Assembly: GCA_023336875.1 (NCBI GenBank)
Contig: JAMBLH010000056.1
Location: 1-9,406 of the forward strand
Direction of reading: 5' to 3'
DNA length: 9,406 nucleotides
DNA from: Actinomycetes bacterium
GTDB taxonomy: Bacteria; Actinomycetota; Acidimicrobiia; Spongiisociales; UBA5794
Positions 1 to 5,985 of the stretch are shown here, one piece after another. Positions within the stretch are counted from its first letter, which is position 1; each line of letters begins with the position of its first letter. Below the pieces are notes generated by a model. That model ran no database searches. It was not told the origin of the DNA and saw only the letters and a list, made by a program, of their open reading frames with translations. The position numbers and the translations under genes were made by a program.

Positions 1-27
1 ATCGCATGGGGAAACGCCTCTCAGTGG

Positions 28-33
28 TAGCGT
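28..33 (+). promoter_or_regulatory. Candidate -10 element for a leaderless start of the first gene
   Basis: TAGCGT fits the actinobacterial TANNNT -10 pattern and ends exactly 6 bases before the ATG at 40. Transcription would then begin at or next to the A of the start codon. No purine-rich ribosome-binding site is visible between the element and the ATG. The first three bases also form an in-frame TAG stop, so the gene cannot start further upstream. No convincing -35 can be judged with so little upstream sequence. The six-base pattern is loose and could occur by chance. Confidence 0.35.
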
Positions 34-39
34 TCTGCC

Positions 40-462
40 ATGCCTGACACCAGTGCAGACGTAACACGGGTCGTAGCGCGGCTCGCCGATATTCAGATGA
101 GGCTTCTCGACATTCCCGATGACGCTTTCGCCGAGAAGTATCGATTGATCGAGGAACGGGCGAAGCTCAGGGCCGAGGCCGCTAACTTCGCAGAGATGAT
201 CGATTTCGAGCGCTCAGACGACGACATGCTCAGAGAGCTCAGCGCGCTCAGAAGCCAGATGCAATCGATCGAGGGAAAGCGGATCGACCTGGTAAAGCAA
301 GCCGGCGGTGGTTCGATGTCCGGTGAGATGGGGAACCTTGGCGGTGTCCAGATAAACAAGGGAATCGATGACGCATACGGTTTGCCCAGAATCAAGGCGC
401 GTATCGGGATCATCAAGGGCACGCTGAGCGATCGAGGCGTCAAGGTCCCTGAAGCCGACTGA
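40..462 (+). CDS. Small predicted coiled-coil protein of unknown function
   Basis: I do not recognise this 140-residue protein. Residues 1 to about 90 are rich in Glu, Arg, Leu and Ala without helix breakers apart from IPDD near 25-28, and look like a helical hairpin or coiled coil (for example EERAKLRAEAANFAEM and LRELSALRSQMQSIEGKR). A Gly/Ser/Met-rich linker follows at about 89-103, then a compact basic C-terminal part (about 104-136) with LPRIKARIGIIKG. There is no signal peptide, membrane segment, cysteine pair or recognisable catalytic motif, so it is probably a cytoplasmic structural or adaptor protein. ATG 40 is chosen because an in-frame stop lies at 28-30. Its TGA shares one base with the ATG of the following PHP-family gene (TGATG), so the two are probably translated together. 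Base composition resembles the neighbouring genes. That it is a real gene is likely; its function is unknown. Confidence 0.72.
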   Translation: MPDTSADVTRVVARLADIQMRLLDIPDDAFAEKYRLIEERAKLRAEAANFAEMIDFERSDDDMLRELSALRSQMQSIEGKRIDLVKQAGGGSMSGEMGNLGGVQINKGIDDAYGLPRIKARIGIIKGTLSDRGVKVPEAD

Positions 463-1382
463 TGGATCGATCCCACTCAGATGGGACTACCGTCAATACC
501 ATGGGCGACTACCACGTGCATCTCCACAAACATGGGCCCTATGACGGTATCGGGCCGCCTCCAGGTCAGTATCCGATCGACCATATCGAGGCCTACGTCG
601 AAGTGGCCCTTGCAAGGGGAGCGCAAGAGATCGGGTTCACCGAGCATCTTTATCGGTGCGTTGAGTCAAGGCCGCTTCTTGGAAAATGGTGGAGCGCTGA
701 TCCTCGCAAGGATCTGAGGGAATACACGAAATCCTATGTGCGATCCGAGCGGGTTCTCTCACTCGAACGATATGTCCAGGCAGTCGTTGATGCCAAGGAC
801 CGGGGCCTCCCAGTATTGCTCGGTCTCGAGGTCGACTTCTTTCCTGACACAGCTGAGCCTGTTGCGGAGTACCTGGACCAGTATCCATTTGACTTCCTCA
901 TAGCCTCAACACATTGGCTTGGAGCATGGGGCGTGGATCTTCGGGATCAGGCATTCGAATTTGACCGTCGTGGACCACAACAGTCGTATGAGGAGTACTT
1001 CCGTAAGGAGACAGAGCTTGCCGCGTCTGGACTCTTCGATGTGCTTGCACATGCTGATGTGATCAAGAAGCAGGGTCTTCGACTCCCCGAAGCACCAATG
1101 GACCTCTATGAGGAACTGGCCGTTGCCGCTGGCAGGGGAGGTACAGCGGTTGAGGTGTCAACGGCTGGGATGTTTCAACCAGCGGCAGAGATGTATCCAG
1201 CGGAGCCGCTGCTCAAGCGTTTCCATAGCCACCGTGTACCGATCACTCTCGCATCGGATGCCCATGTCCCTGACCACACGGCGCGCGATCGTGATCTGGC
1301 GGTTGAGTTCGCACGATCTGCTGGGTACACGGAACGGATTCAGTTCCGCAAGCGTGTCGGGGAGATGGTTGCGCTCGACTGA
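462..1382 (+). CDS. PHP-domain phosphoesterase, histidinol-phosphatase (HisK/HisJ)-like
   Basis: This is a 306-residue PHP-superfamily metal-dependent phosphoesterase. The expected metal-binding motifs appear in order: DYHVHLH (D16, H18, H20), FTEH (E61, H62), GLEVDFFP (E123), STHW (H151), LAHADVIKK (H197, D199) and the terminal SDAH (D266, H268). Length and motif spacing fit HisK-type histidinol-phosphatases, which release phosphate from L-histidinol phosphate in the cytoplasm. No other his genes lie nearby, so the true substrate could be another small phosphate ester. The start at 462 overlaps the upstream TGA by one base and suggests translational coupling. A second ATG at 501 (M14) would place the DYHVH motif right at the N-terminus, as is common in the family, and is a fair alternative; neither has a clear ribosome-binding site. 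The metal-ligand set looks complete, so the enzyme is probably active. PHP family is nearly certain; substrate only moderately so. Confidence 0.88.
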   Translation: MDRSHSDGTTVNTMGDYHVHLHKHGPYDGIGPPPGQYPIDHIEAYVEVALARGAQEIGFTEHLYRCVESRPLLGKWWSADPRKDLREYTKSYVRSERVLSLERYVQAVVDAKDRGLPVLLGLEVDFFPDTAEPVAEYLDQYPFDFLIASTHWLGAWGVDLRDQAFEFDRRGPQQSYEEYFRKETELAASGLFDVLAHADVIKKQGLRLPEAPMDLYEELAVAAGRGGTAVEVSTAGMFQPAAEMYPAEPLLKRFHSHRVPITLASDAHVPDHTARDRDLAVEFARSAGYTERIQFRKRVGEMVALD

Positions 1383-1439
1383 TCCGCTGCCTGTGTGACA
1401 TCTGCGCATCACGCTCGTCGCAGTCAGGCGCGGTCATCG

Positions 1440-1445
1440 TACACT
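1440..1445 (+). promoter_or_regulatory. Candidate -10 element for leaderless rimO transcription
   Basis: TACACT matches TANNNT and ends 7 bases before the rimO ATG at 1453, the spacing expected if transcription starts at or one base before the start codon. The bases between (CCAGCCA) contain no ribosome-binding site. A -35 with 17-base spacing would be GTCGCA (1417-1422), only 3 of 6 matches to TTGACA, so the -35 is weak. The site lies in the 70-base gap after the PHP gene, the only gap before the rimO-cinA-thpR run, and is a sensible place for that operon's promoter. Confidence 0.5.
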
Positions 1446-1452
1446 CCAGCCA

Positions 1453-2769
1453 ATGTCCGCACCCACTGTCTGGCTGACGACGCTCGGCTGCTCAAAGAAC
1501 CAGGTCGATTCAGACAAGATCGCCGCCGTCCTCGACGACTCGGGGTACGCTGATGCTGCTGATCCAGAGACTGCTGATGTGGTCATGGTGAACACGTGCG
1601 CATTCATCGAGGACGCACGCAGAGAGTCAATCGACACAATCCTCAGTCTTGCGGAAGCCAAGCGCGATGATGCGAAACTTGTGATTGTGGGATGCATGGC
1701 GCAGCGCTACGAAAAAGAACTGGTCAACGCCCTTCCTGAGGCTGACGCTGTGATAGGGCTCGATCGATATCCCGAGCTGCTCGACGAACTCGACGCGATG
1801 ACGGGCTGGCAACCCGTCGCGTTCACAGGCCTACGTCGCTCGCACATGGACATTCTCGATGCCGTGAAGCGACCAACACCCACGACACCTTTTGCCTACG
1901 TGAAGGTTGCTGAGGGGTGCAACAAGACATGTGCCTTCTGCGCGATCCCGCTCATCCGTGGGAAACAACGGTCACGGACAGGCGATGGCATCGTGGCTGA
2001 GGTCGAGGGGTTGGTTGCACAGGGTGTTCAGGAGATTGTGCTCGTTGCCCAGGATCTCGCCGCATACGGGCGGGACAACGACGCGGGGAGCATCGAGCGC
2101 CTCGTCGAACGAGCCGCGTCCGTGGATGGCCTTGGGCGGCTGCGTCTCTACTATCTGTTCCCGAAAGAGATTCGACAGGGACTCATCGACCTGATGGCTG
2201 GCCATGAGACGATCGCTGACTACTTCGACCTCTCCCTCCAGCACTCATCTCCGAAGCTTCTCCGATCGATGAGACGACCAGGAAGTGGAGAACGTCACCT
2301 TGACTTGATCGAACGAATCCGAAAGGCAGCTCCAGCTGCAGCAACTCGATCGAGCTTCATCATCGGGTATCCGGGTGAGACCGATGATGACGTCGAGGAG
2401 CTTGTCGAGTTCCTCACTGACGCGCAACTCGATTGGGCAGGTTTCTTCCCGTATTCGGCCGAAGAAGGAACGGACGCGTCGACGATGCCAGATCAAGTGC
2501 CGTCCGCATTTATCTCCGAGCGCATGCGGTATGTCCAGGAGGTTCAGGATGAGATCACAACAGCACGAAACGGCAGCGTTGTCGGTCGGACGTTGAGAAT
2601 CCTTGTTGATCAGGTCGAAGATGGGCAGCCCGTTGGCCGGTCCTACAGGGAGGCACCCGAGATCGATGGGCTGATCCTGCTCGATGAGGGCCAGCCGGGG
2701 GAGTGGGTGACCGCGACGGTCGCTGGCGCCTACGGAACTGATCTTTCGGCGATGGTGGTGGCGGAATGA
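1453..2769 (+). CDS. rimO: Ribosomal protein S12 methylthiotransferase RimO
   Basis: RimO is a radical-SAM enzyme that adds a methylthio group to the beta-carbon of a conserved aspartate in ribosomal protein S12. The 438 residues show the three family domains. The N-terminal UPF0004 domain carries TLGCSKNQVDSD (C13), NTCAFIEDARRES (C49) and VGCMAQRY (C81), which bind one [4Fe-4S] cluster. The radical-SAM core has EGCNKTCAFC (C156, C160, C163), which binds the second cluster and SAM. The C-terminal TRAM domain spans roughly residues 372-438. GCSKNQVDS, close to the RimO signature GCSKNLVDSE, and the wording IPLIRGKQRSR separate it from MiaB. Length is normal and all six cluster cysteines are present. 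Its stop overlaps the cinA start (ATGA), so the two are translationally coupled. The start has no ribosome-binding site but follows a -10-like TACACT, suggesting a leaderless mRNA. Confidence 0.96.
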   Translation: MSAPTVWLTTLGCSKNQVDSDKIAAVLDDSGYADAADPETADVVMVNTCAFIEDARRESIDTILSLAEAKRDDAKLVIVGCMAQRYEKELVNALPEADAVIGLDRYPELLDELDAMTGWQPVAFTGLRRSHMDILDAVKRPTPTTPFAYVKVAEGCNKTCAFCAIPLIRGKQRSRTGDGIVAEVEGLVAQGVQEIVLVAQDLAAYGRDNDAGSIERLVERAASVDGLGRLRLYYLFPKEIRQGLIDLMAGHETIADYFDLSLQHSSPKLLRSMRRPGSGERHLDLIERIRKAAPAAATRSSFIIGYPGETDDDVEELVEFLTDAQLDWAGFFPYSAEEGTDASTMPDQVPSAFISERMRYVQEVQDEITTARNGSVVGRTLRILVDQVEDGQPVGRSYREAPEIDGLILLDEGQPGEWVTATVAGAYGTDLSAMVVAE

Positions 2770-4007
2770 TCGTTGAAACGCTTGCCGTAGGCACCGAATT
2801 GCTGCTTGGTCAGATAACCAACACGAATGCAAAAGAGATAGCGACGCGCCTCGCTGAGAGCGGATTCACGCATTTGAATCAGGCGGTGGTTGGCGATAAC
2901 GCCAGTCGTATGGAGTTGGCAATCGTCAGGGCGACCGAGCGTTCCGACGCACTCATCATCACGGGCGGCATTGGACCCACGGCAGATGACATCACCCGTG
3001 ACGCCGTAGCGGCGGTTGCTGGCGTGGCTCTTGTGTACGACGAGACCTACGAGCAGGTGCTGAGGGATAGGTGGAACCGACTCAGGCCAGACAGAGCTTT
3101 TCCTGAGTCGAATCTCCGGCAAGCCTTCCGCCCTGAGGGTGCACATATCGTCGTGAACCCGAAGGGATCTGCTCCTGGCTTTCGAATACAAATCGGTTCC
3201 TGCTGGGTGTTTGCGCTCCCAGGCGTCCCTGTCGAGATGCTTGACATGGTCGACGAGCTGGTGCTTCCGTTCCTCCGCGAGCAGGAGGGCGAAGGCAGAG
3301 TTGTGGTGAGCCGGGTGCTACGTAGCTGGGGAATGTCGGAGGCCAAAGTGGGCGAGGAACTCCAGGACCTCTTCGACAGCTCAACGAATCCAACCATTGC
3401 ATTCCTCGCGTCGGCAGGCGAGATCAGGATTCGGGTCACAGCCCTTGCCGAATCCGATGAAAACGCTCGATTGCTGATTGCACCCGTCGAACGCGAGGTG
3501 AGGAAGCGGATCGGAGAGCGGATCTTTGGCGTTGACGACGAAACGATCGAGAGAGTCATCAGGAGAGAGCTCGAAACGAGAGGATGGACCATTGGAACGG
3601 CCGAATCCGCGACCGGCGGACTTGTGGGTCGTCGTCTGACCAGCCTCCCCGGTGCCAGTGCTACCTTCCGCGGATCGGTAGTTGCATATGCGTCGGACCT
3701 CAAGACAAGCATCCTGGGTGTGCCTGAGTCAACGATCGAGGATCACGGAGTTGTGTCCGAAGCAACGGCTGAGGCCATGGCGCTGGGAGCTCGCTCCGTT
3801 CTTGGTGTAGACGTCGCGGTTGCTGTAACAGGCTCAGCTGGCCCCGAGCCACTCGAGCAGCCCGTCGGTACGATGATAGTTGCTGTTGCCACGCCAACCA
3901 GGTCGATTGTGAGGACGCTCCACCTGCCGGGCGACAGAGAGCGTGTGAGGACGTACACCGCGACGGGAGCGCTTCACCTGGTGCTCAGAGCGATCCTCGA
4001 GTCGTGA
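2766..4007 (+). CDS. cinA: CinA: MoaB-like N-terminal domain fused to nicotinamide-nucleotide amidase (PncC) domain
   Basis: This 413-residue protein has the full two-domain CinA layout. Residues 1 to about 170 form the MoaB/MogA-like (COG1058) domain with AVGTELLLGQITNTNA (8-22), TGGIGPTADD (66-75) and, further on, GSAPGFRI and ALPGVPVEM. A middle region leads to the C-terminal PncC domain (about 265-413), with AESATGG (279-285), GSVVAYASDLK, GVVSEATAEAMA and VAVTGSAGPEP. In characterised CinA proteins the N-terminal domain can act as an ADP-ribose/NAD-related pyrophosphatase, and the C-terminal domain deamidates nicotinamide mononucleotide to nicotinate mononucleotide, salvaging damaged or by-product pyridine nucleotides. 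The motif often written AESCTGG has Ala in place of Cys here; other residues occur there in homologues, so I do not read this as loss of function. The start overlaps rimO by 4 bases (ATGA) and the stop overlaps thpR by 4 (GTGA). Its genetic link to recA is common in bacteria and gave rise to the competence/damage name, but no competence role is shown here. Confidence 0.95.
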   Translation: MIVETLAVGTELLLGQITNTNAKEIATRLAESGFTHLNQAVVGDNASRMELAIVRATERSDALIITGGIGPTADDITRDAVAAVAGVALVYDETYEQVLRDRWNRLRPDRAFPESNLRQAFRPEGAHIVVNPKGSAPGFRIQIGSCWVFALPGVPVEMLDMVDELVLPFLREQEGEGRVVVSRVLRSWGMSEAKVGEELQDLFDSSTNPTIAFLASAGEIRIRVTALAESDENARLLIAPVEREVRKRIGERIFGVDDETIERVIRRELETRGWTIGTAESATGGLVGRRLTSLPGASATFRGSVVAYASDLKTSILGVPESTIEDHGVVSEATAEAMALGARSVLGVDVAVAVTGSAGPEPLEQPVGTMIVAVATPTRSIVRTLHLPGDRERVRTYTATGALHLVLRAILES

Positions 4008-4543
4008 GCGGACACGCGTTCCTTGCAGCAGATCTGAGCAGCGAAGAGCGTCATTCACTATCGCACGCTCTCTCAGACGCGAATTCAGGCAGACCGATTC
4101 CTGGGCGGAGACCGCCGGCGGAGAATTGGCACATCACATTGCGATTCCTCGGTGAATGTGGTGATCCTCAGACAGATCTGGTGATGCACAGACTCTCGGA
4201 CACGGTCAGCGCATCGCCGAGTCGAGTTTGGTGCGAAGGCCTCGGCGCGTTTCCCCGACCTTCCCGAGCTGGCGTGGTCTTCGCAGCCGTGGACGATCCG
4301 ACAGACATTCTCGGTCACCTCGCAGGCGTGTGTGAGGAGGCTGCCATCGACGCCGGCTTCGAACCCGAGGATAGACCCTATGTGCCGCACCTGACGTTGT
4401 CCCGGCTTCGCCCCGCTCTTGACGTCCGCTCTCTCTTCGCTGCACTCGGAGAGTTTCGGGTCCCGATCAAGGTGCGAGCTATCACCCTGCTGCGCACCAA
4501 CGGCCCTCGCTATGACACCCTTGACACCCTCCCCCTTGTTTGA
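4004..4543 (+). CDS. thpR: RNA 2',3'-cyclic phosphodiesterase (2'-5' RNA ligase family, ThpR)
   Basis: This 179-residue protein belongs to the 2H phosphoesterase family. It has the two diagnostic HxTx motifs, HITLRFLG (H43, T45) and HLTLSRL (H129, T131), whose paired histidines form the active site. Family members open 2',3'-cyclic phosphates at RNA ends and were first noted for ligating tRNA halves through 2'-5' bonds in vitro. The opening ATG-less start is GTG at 4004, giving SGHAFLAADLS, a typical beta-strand beginning for this family. The GTG overlaps the cinA stop as GTGA and has no good ribosome-binding site, so reinitiation by ribosomes finishing cinA is likely. Length is normal. It is probably the last gene of the rimO operon, since a 150-base control region follows. 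The family is clear; the cellular RNA substrate is not known. Confidence 0.92.
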   Translation: MSGHAFLAADLSSEERHSLSHALSDANSGRPIPGRRPPAENWHITLRFLGECGDPQTDLVMHRLSDTVSASPSRVWCEGLGAFPRPSRAGVVFAAVDDPTDILGHLAGVCEEAAIDAGFEPEDRPYVPHLTLSRLRPALDVRSLFAALGEFRVPIKVRAITLLRTNGPRYDTLDTLPLV

Positions 4544-4576
4544 ATGCCGTTCTTACGTCAGCGTAAATACGTGCAT

Positions 4577-4590
4577 CGAACACATGTTCG
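4577..4590 (+). promoter_or_regulatory. LexA-binding SOS box upstream of recA
   Basis: The 14 bases CGAACACATGTTCG match the Gram-positive/actinobacterial LexA operator consensus CGAACRNRYGTTCG at every position, with perfectly mirrored CGAAC and GTTCG arms. The site is 103 bases before the recA start codon and immediately upstream of a TATGCT -10-like element, so bound LexA would cover the spacer and -35 region of that promoter. Repression by LexA, relieved after DNA damage, follows from the known system; the LexA gene itself is not in this window. Confidence 0.93.
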
Positions 4591-4592
4591 GG

Positions 4593-4598
4593 TATGCT
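4593..4598 (+). promoter_or_regulatory. Candidate -10 of the LexA-controlled recA promoter
   Basis: TATGCT fits TANNNT and starts 2 bases after the SOS box. No strong -35 is present: the 16- to 18-base spacings give GTGCAT, CGTGCA or ACGTGC. Transcription would start near 4604-4606 and leave a leader of roughly 90 bases before recA. The overlap of operator and promoter is the usual arrangement for SOS repression. Confidence 0.5.
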
Positions 4599-4644
4599 CT
4601 CTCCTAGGGCATTGAATGTCAACCGTGTGATTCGCGACGTAACC

Positions 4645-4666
4645 TGTCACAGGCACTCGGTACCTT
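4645..4666 (+). promoter_or_regulatory. Candidate PafBC-type (RecA-NDp-like) second recA promoter
   Basis: The mycobacterial LexA-independent damage promoter has the form TGTCRGTG, 8 bases, then TANNNT. Here TGTCACAG (4645-4652) is followed by exactly 8 bases and then TACCTT (4661-4666). The first element matches 6 of 8 positions and the -10 matches all fixed positions with the correct spacing. Transcription would begin near 4673 and give a leader of about 20 bases that still includes the ribosome-binding site AAAGGGA (4681-4687). The upstream half also lies in a small perfect inverted repeat, CCTGT-C-ACAGG (4643-4653). Two mismatches leave real doubt. Confidence 0.45.
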
Positions 4667-4693
4667 GGCGGTAATCGATGAAAGGGAACGCAT

Positions 4694-5764
4694 ATGGCTC
4701 CAGAACAGACCGACCGTGAAAAGAACCTCGAGATCGCAATGGATCAGATCGAGCGTCAGTTCGGCAAGGGCGCGATCATGCGTCTTGGCGCGGATGAGGT
4801 TCGTAAGATCGCTGCGATTCCCACGGGCGCCTTGTCACTCGATCTTGCCCTGGGCATAGGCGGTGTACCTCGTGGGCGCGTCGTTGAGATTTTCGGACCT
4901 GAATCGTCAGGCAAGACAACCCTCGCCCTCCACATCATTGCCGAGGCTCAGAGAAACGGCGGCGATGCGGCCTTCATAGATGCAGAGCATGCACTCGACC
5001 CCATCTACGCAAAGGCTATCGGTGTCGACATCGACGAATTGCTGATCTCTCAGCCGGACACTGGGGAACAGGCCCTTGAGATTGCAGATATGCTCATCAG
5101 GTCGGGCGCACTCGATGTTGTCGTAATCGACTCGGTCGCAGCTCTCGTCCCTCGCGCCGAACTCGAAGGTGACATGGGCGATACCCATATGGGACTCCAG
5201 GCCCGTCTGATGTCCCAGGCCCTGCGCAAACTCGCAGGAACGATAAACCGCTCGGACACGACCGCGATCTTCATCAACCAGCTGCGAGAGAAGATAGGTG
5301 TCATGTTCGGATCTCCTGAGGTAACCCCTGGCGGTAGGGCCCTCAAGTTCTATTCGAGCGTACGGATCGACATCCGTCGCATCGAGGCTATCAAGGTGGG
5401 CACGGAGAACATAGGGAACAGGGTGCGGACGAAGATCGTAAAGAACAAGGTTGCACCGCCGTTCCGCCTTGCAGAATTCGACATAATGTTCGGTGAGGGT
5501 ATCTCGAGAGAAGGAAGCCTGATCGATGTAGCGGCGGAACACAGCATCGTGCGCAAGGCGGGCGCCTGGTACACGTACGACGGTGACCAACTCGGCCAGG
5601 GCCGTGAAAAGGCGAAGCAGTACCTGCGTGAGAACCCCGATGTGGCGTTGCAGTTACAGGATCAAGTTCTTCGAGCGGTCGGCGTCATAACGGATGACAC
5701 CGACGACAGCGACGAAGCGGACCTCGAGGAGGTCGAGATCGCGGCCCCGGACGAAGAATCTTGA
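4694..5764 (+). CDS. recA: Recombinase A (RecA)
   Basis: RecA polymerises on single-stranded DNA, drives homologous pairing and strand exchange using ATP, and triggers LexA self-cleavage. The 356 residues are of normal length and carry Walker A GPESSGKT (68-75), the FIDAEHALDP segment with the catalytic Glu (E98), Walker B VVVIDS (142-147), the L1 region around EGDMGDTHMG, and the FINQLREKIGVMFGSPEVTPGG segment (193-214) covering the loop-2 DNA-binding region. The tail is strongly acidic (DDTDDSDEADLEEVE), as in many RecA proteins, where it moderates activity. No intein interrupts it, unlike some mycobacterial recA genes. ATG 4694 is preceded by AAAGGGA at a 6-base distance. It has its own control region with a LexA box and a PafBC-like promoter. 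No recX follows: 221 noncoding bases separate it from rny. Confidence 0.99.
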   Translation: MAPEQTDREKNLEIAMDQIERQFGKGAIMRLGADEVRKIAAIPTGALSLDLALGIGGVPRGRVVEIFGPESSGKTTLALHIIAEAQRNGGDAAFIDAEHALDPIYAKAIGVDIDELLISQPDTGEQALEIADMLIRSGALDVVVIDSVAALVPRAELEGDMGDTHMGLQARLMSQALRKLAGTINRSDTTAIFINQLREKIGVMFGSPEVTPGGRALKFYSSVRIDIRRIEAIKVGTENIGNRVRTKIVKNKVAPPFRLAEFDIMFGEGISREGSLIDVAAEHSIVRKAGAWYTYDGDQLGQGREKAKQYLRENPDVALQLQDQVLRAVGVITDDTDDSDEADLEEVEIAAPDEES

Positions 5765-5805
5765 GGAATCGTGTTTTCGCGTTCATGAAACCGGTCGCGA
5801 TGGGG

Positions 5806-5811
5806 TAGCAT
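5806..5811 (+). promoter_or_regulatory. Weak candidate -10 for rny transcription
   Basis: TAGCAT fits TANNNT and lies 45 bases after the recA stop. At an 18-base spacing the -35 would be TTCATG (5782-5787), 3 of 6 matches to TTGACA. If used, the transcript would begin near 5818 and carry a leader of about 170 bases that includes two hairpins. The match is weak, and read-through from recA is an equally good source of rny mRNA. Confidence 0.25.
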
Positions 5812-5887
5812 CGAAGGCGGCACACAAAACTACTGAAATCTGAGACTTCGAGACATGATCGATCCAACACGAGATCCACGGTGACAT

Positions 5888-5903
5888 AGGACGGAATCGT
5901 CCT
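5888..5903 (+). other. Small hairpin in the recA-rny intergenic region
   Basis: AGGACG and CGTCCT form a perfect 6-bp stem closing a GAAT tetraloop, followed by two further T bases. It could be a weak terminator for recA or part of a structured rny leader. The short stem and very short T run argue against efficient termination. Confidence 0.35.
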
Positions 5904-5924
5904 TTGCCCAGGTATGTCGTGCGT

Positions 5925-5950
5925 GTGCCGAGCCTTCCGTGGCTCGGCAC
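5925..5950 (+). other. Strong 10-bp hairpin in the rny leader (possible terminator or attenuator)
   Basis: GTGCCGAGCC and GGCTCGGCAC are perfect inverted copies separated by the 6-base loop TTCCGT. Two flanking positions could extend the stem by G-T pairs. The following bases, GTCTCGTTTC, are only moderately T-rich, so this is not a textbook intrinsic terminator. The hairpin ends 35 bases before the rny ATG and leaves the ribosome-binding site at 5976-5980 free. Possible roles are partial termination after recA, mRNA stabilisation, or a cleavage or feedback element for RNase Y itself. The structure is clear; the role is inferred. Confidence 0.7.
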
Positions 5951-5975
5951 GTCTCGTTTCGAACATCAGAGGAAC

Positions 5976-5980
5976 GAGGA
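5976..5980 (+). promoter_or_regulatory. Ribosome-binding site that sets the rny start
   Basis: GAGGA lies 5 bases before ATG 5986, inside the purine-rich run AGAGGAACGAGGA (5968-5980). An in-frame ATG at 5914 would add 24 residues, but it has no suitably spaced ribosome-binding site, its first codons run into the strong hairpin at 5925-5950, and it would put a polar arginine-rich stretch ahead of the membrane anchor. The 5986 start is therefore preferred. Confidence 0.75.
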
Positions 5981-5985
5981 CCGCA

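Noticed and set aside
1..30. Possible C-terminal end of an upstream gene, open in frame 1 and ending at TAG 28-30.
   Set aside because: Only nine codons are visible, all three frames are open for a similar length, and no motif can be judged.
1389..1429. Two-part stem (GCCTG/CAGGC and CTGCG/CGCAG) between the PHP gene and rimO as a terminator.
   Set aside because: The stem has an 8-against-1 internal loop, a 12-base apical loop and no T tract; chance pairing in GC-rich DNA is likely.
2245..2832. Long minus-strand ORF (195 residues) opposite rimO/cinA, and other long antisense ORFs such as 3047-3712 and 4907-5590.
   Set aside because: They are opposite strongly recognised genes, have composition typical of reverse-frame shadows, and show no motif.
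4521..4526. A perfect TTGACA -35 hexamer near the end of thpR.
   Set aside because: No TANNNT element lies 16-18 bases downstream, and the hexamer is part of repeated Asp-Thr-Leu codons (GACACCCTTGACACC) in thpR.
4553..4566. Inverted repeat TTACG-TCAG-CGTAA after thpR as a terminator.
   Set aside because: The stem is only 5 bp, AT-rich and without a T tract, so it is unlikely to terminate transcription.
5777..5800. TCGCG/CGCGA stem right after recA as a terminator.
   Set aside because: Only 5 bp with a 14-base loop and no T tract.
5855..5884. Short ORF (MIDPTRDPR) in the recA-rny gap as a leader peptide.
   Set aside because: No ribosome-binding site and no regulatory codon run; nine codons are expected by chance.
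5914..5985. Longer RNase Y start at ATG 5914, adding 24 residues.
   Set aside because: It lacks a ribosome-binding site, its codons pass through the strong hairpin, and the added arginine-rich residues do not fit the RNase Y N-terminal membrane anchor.
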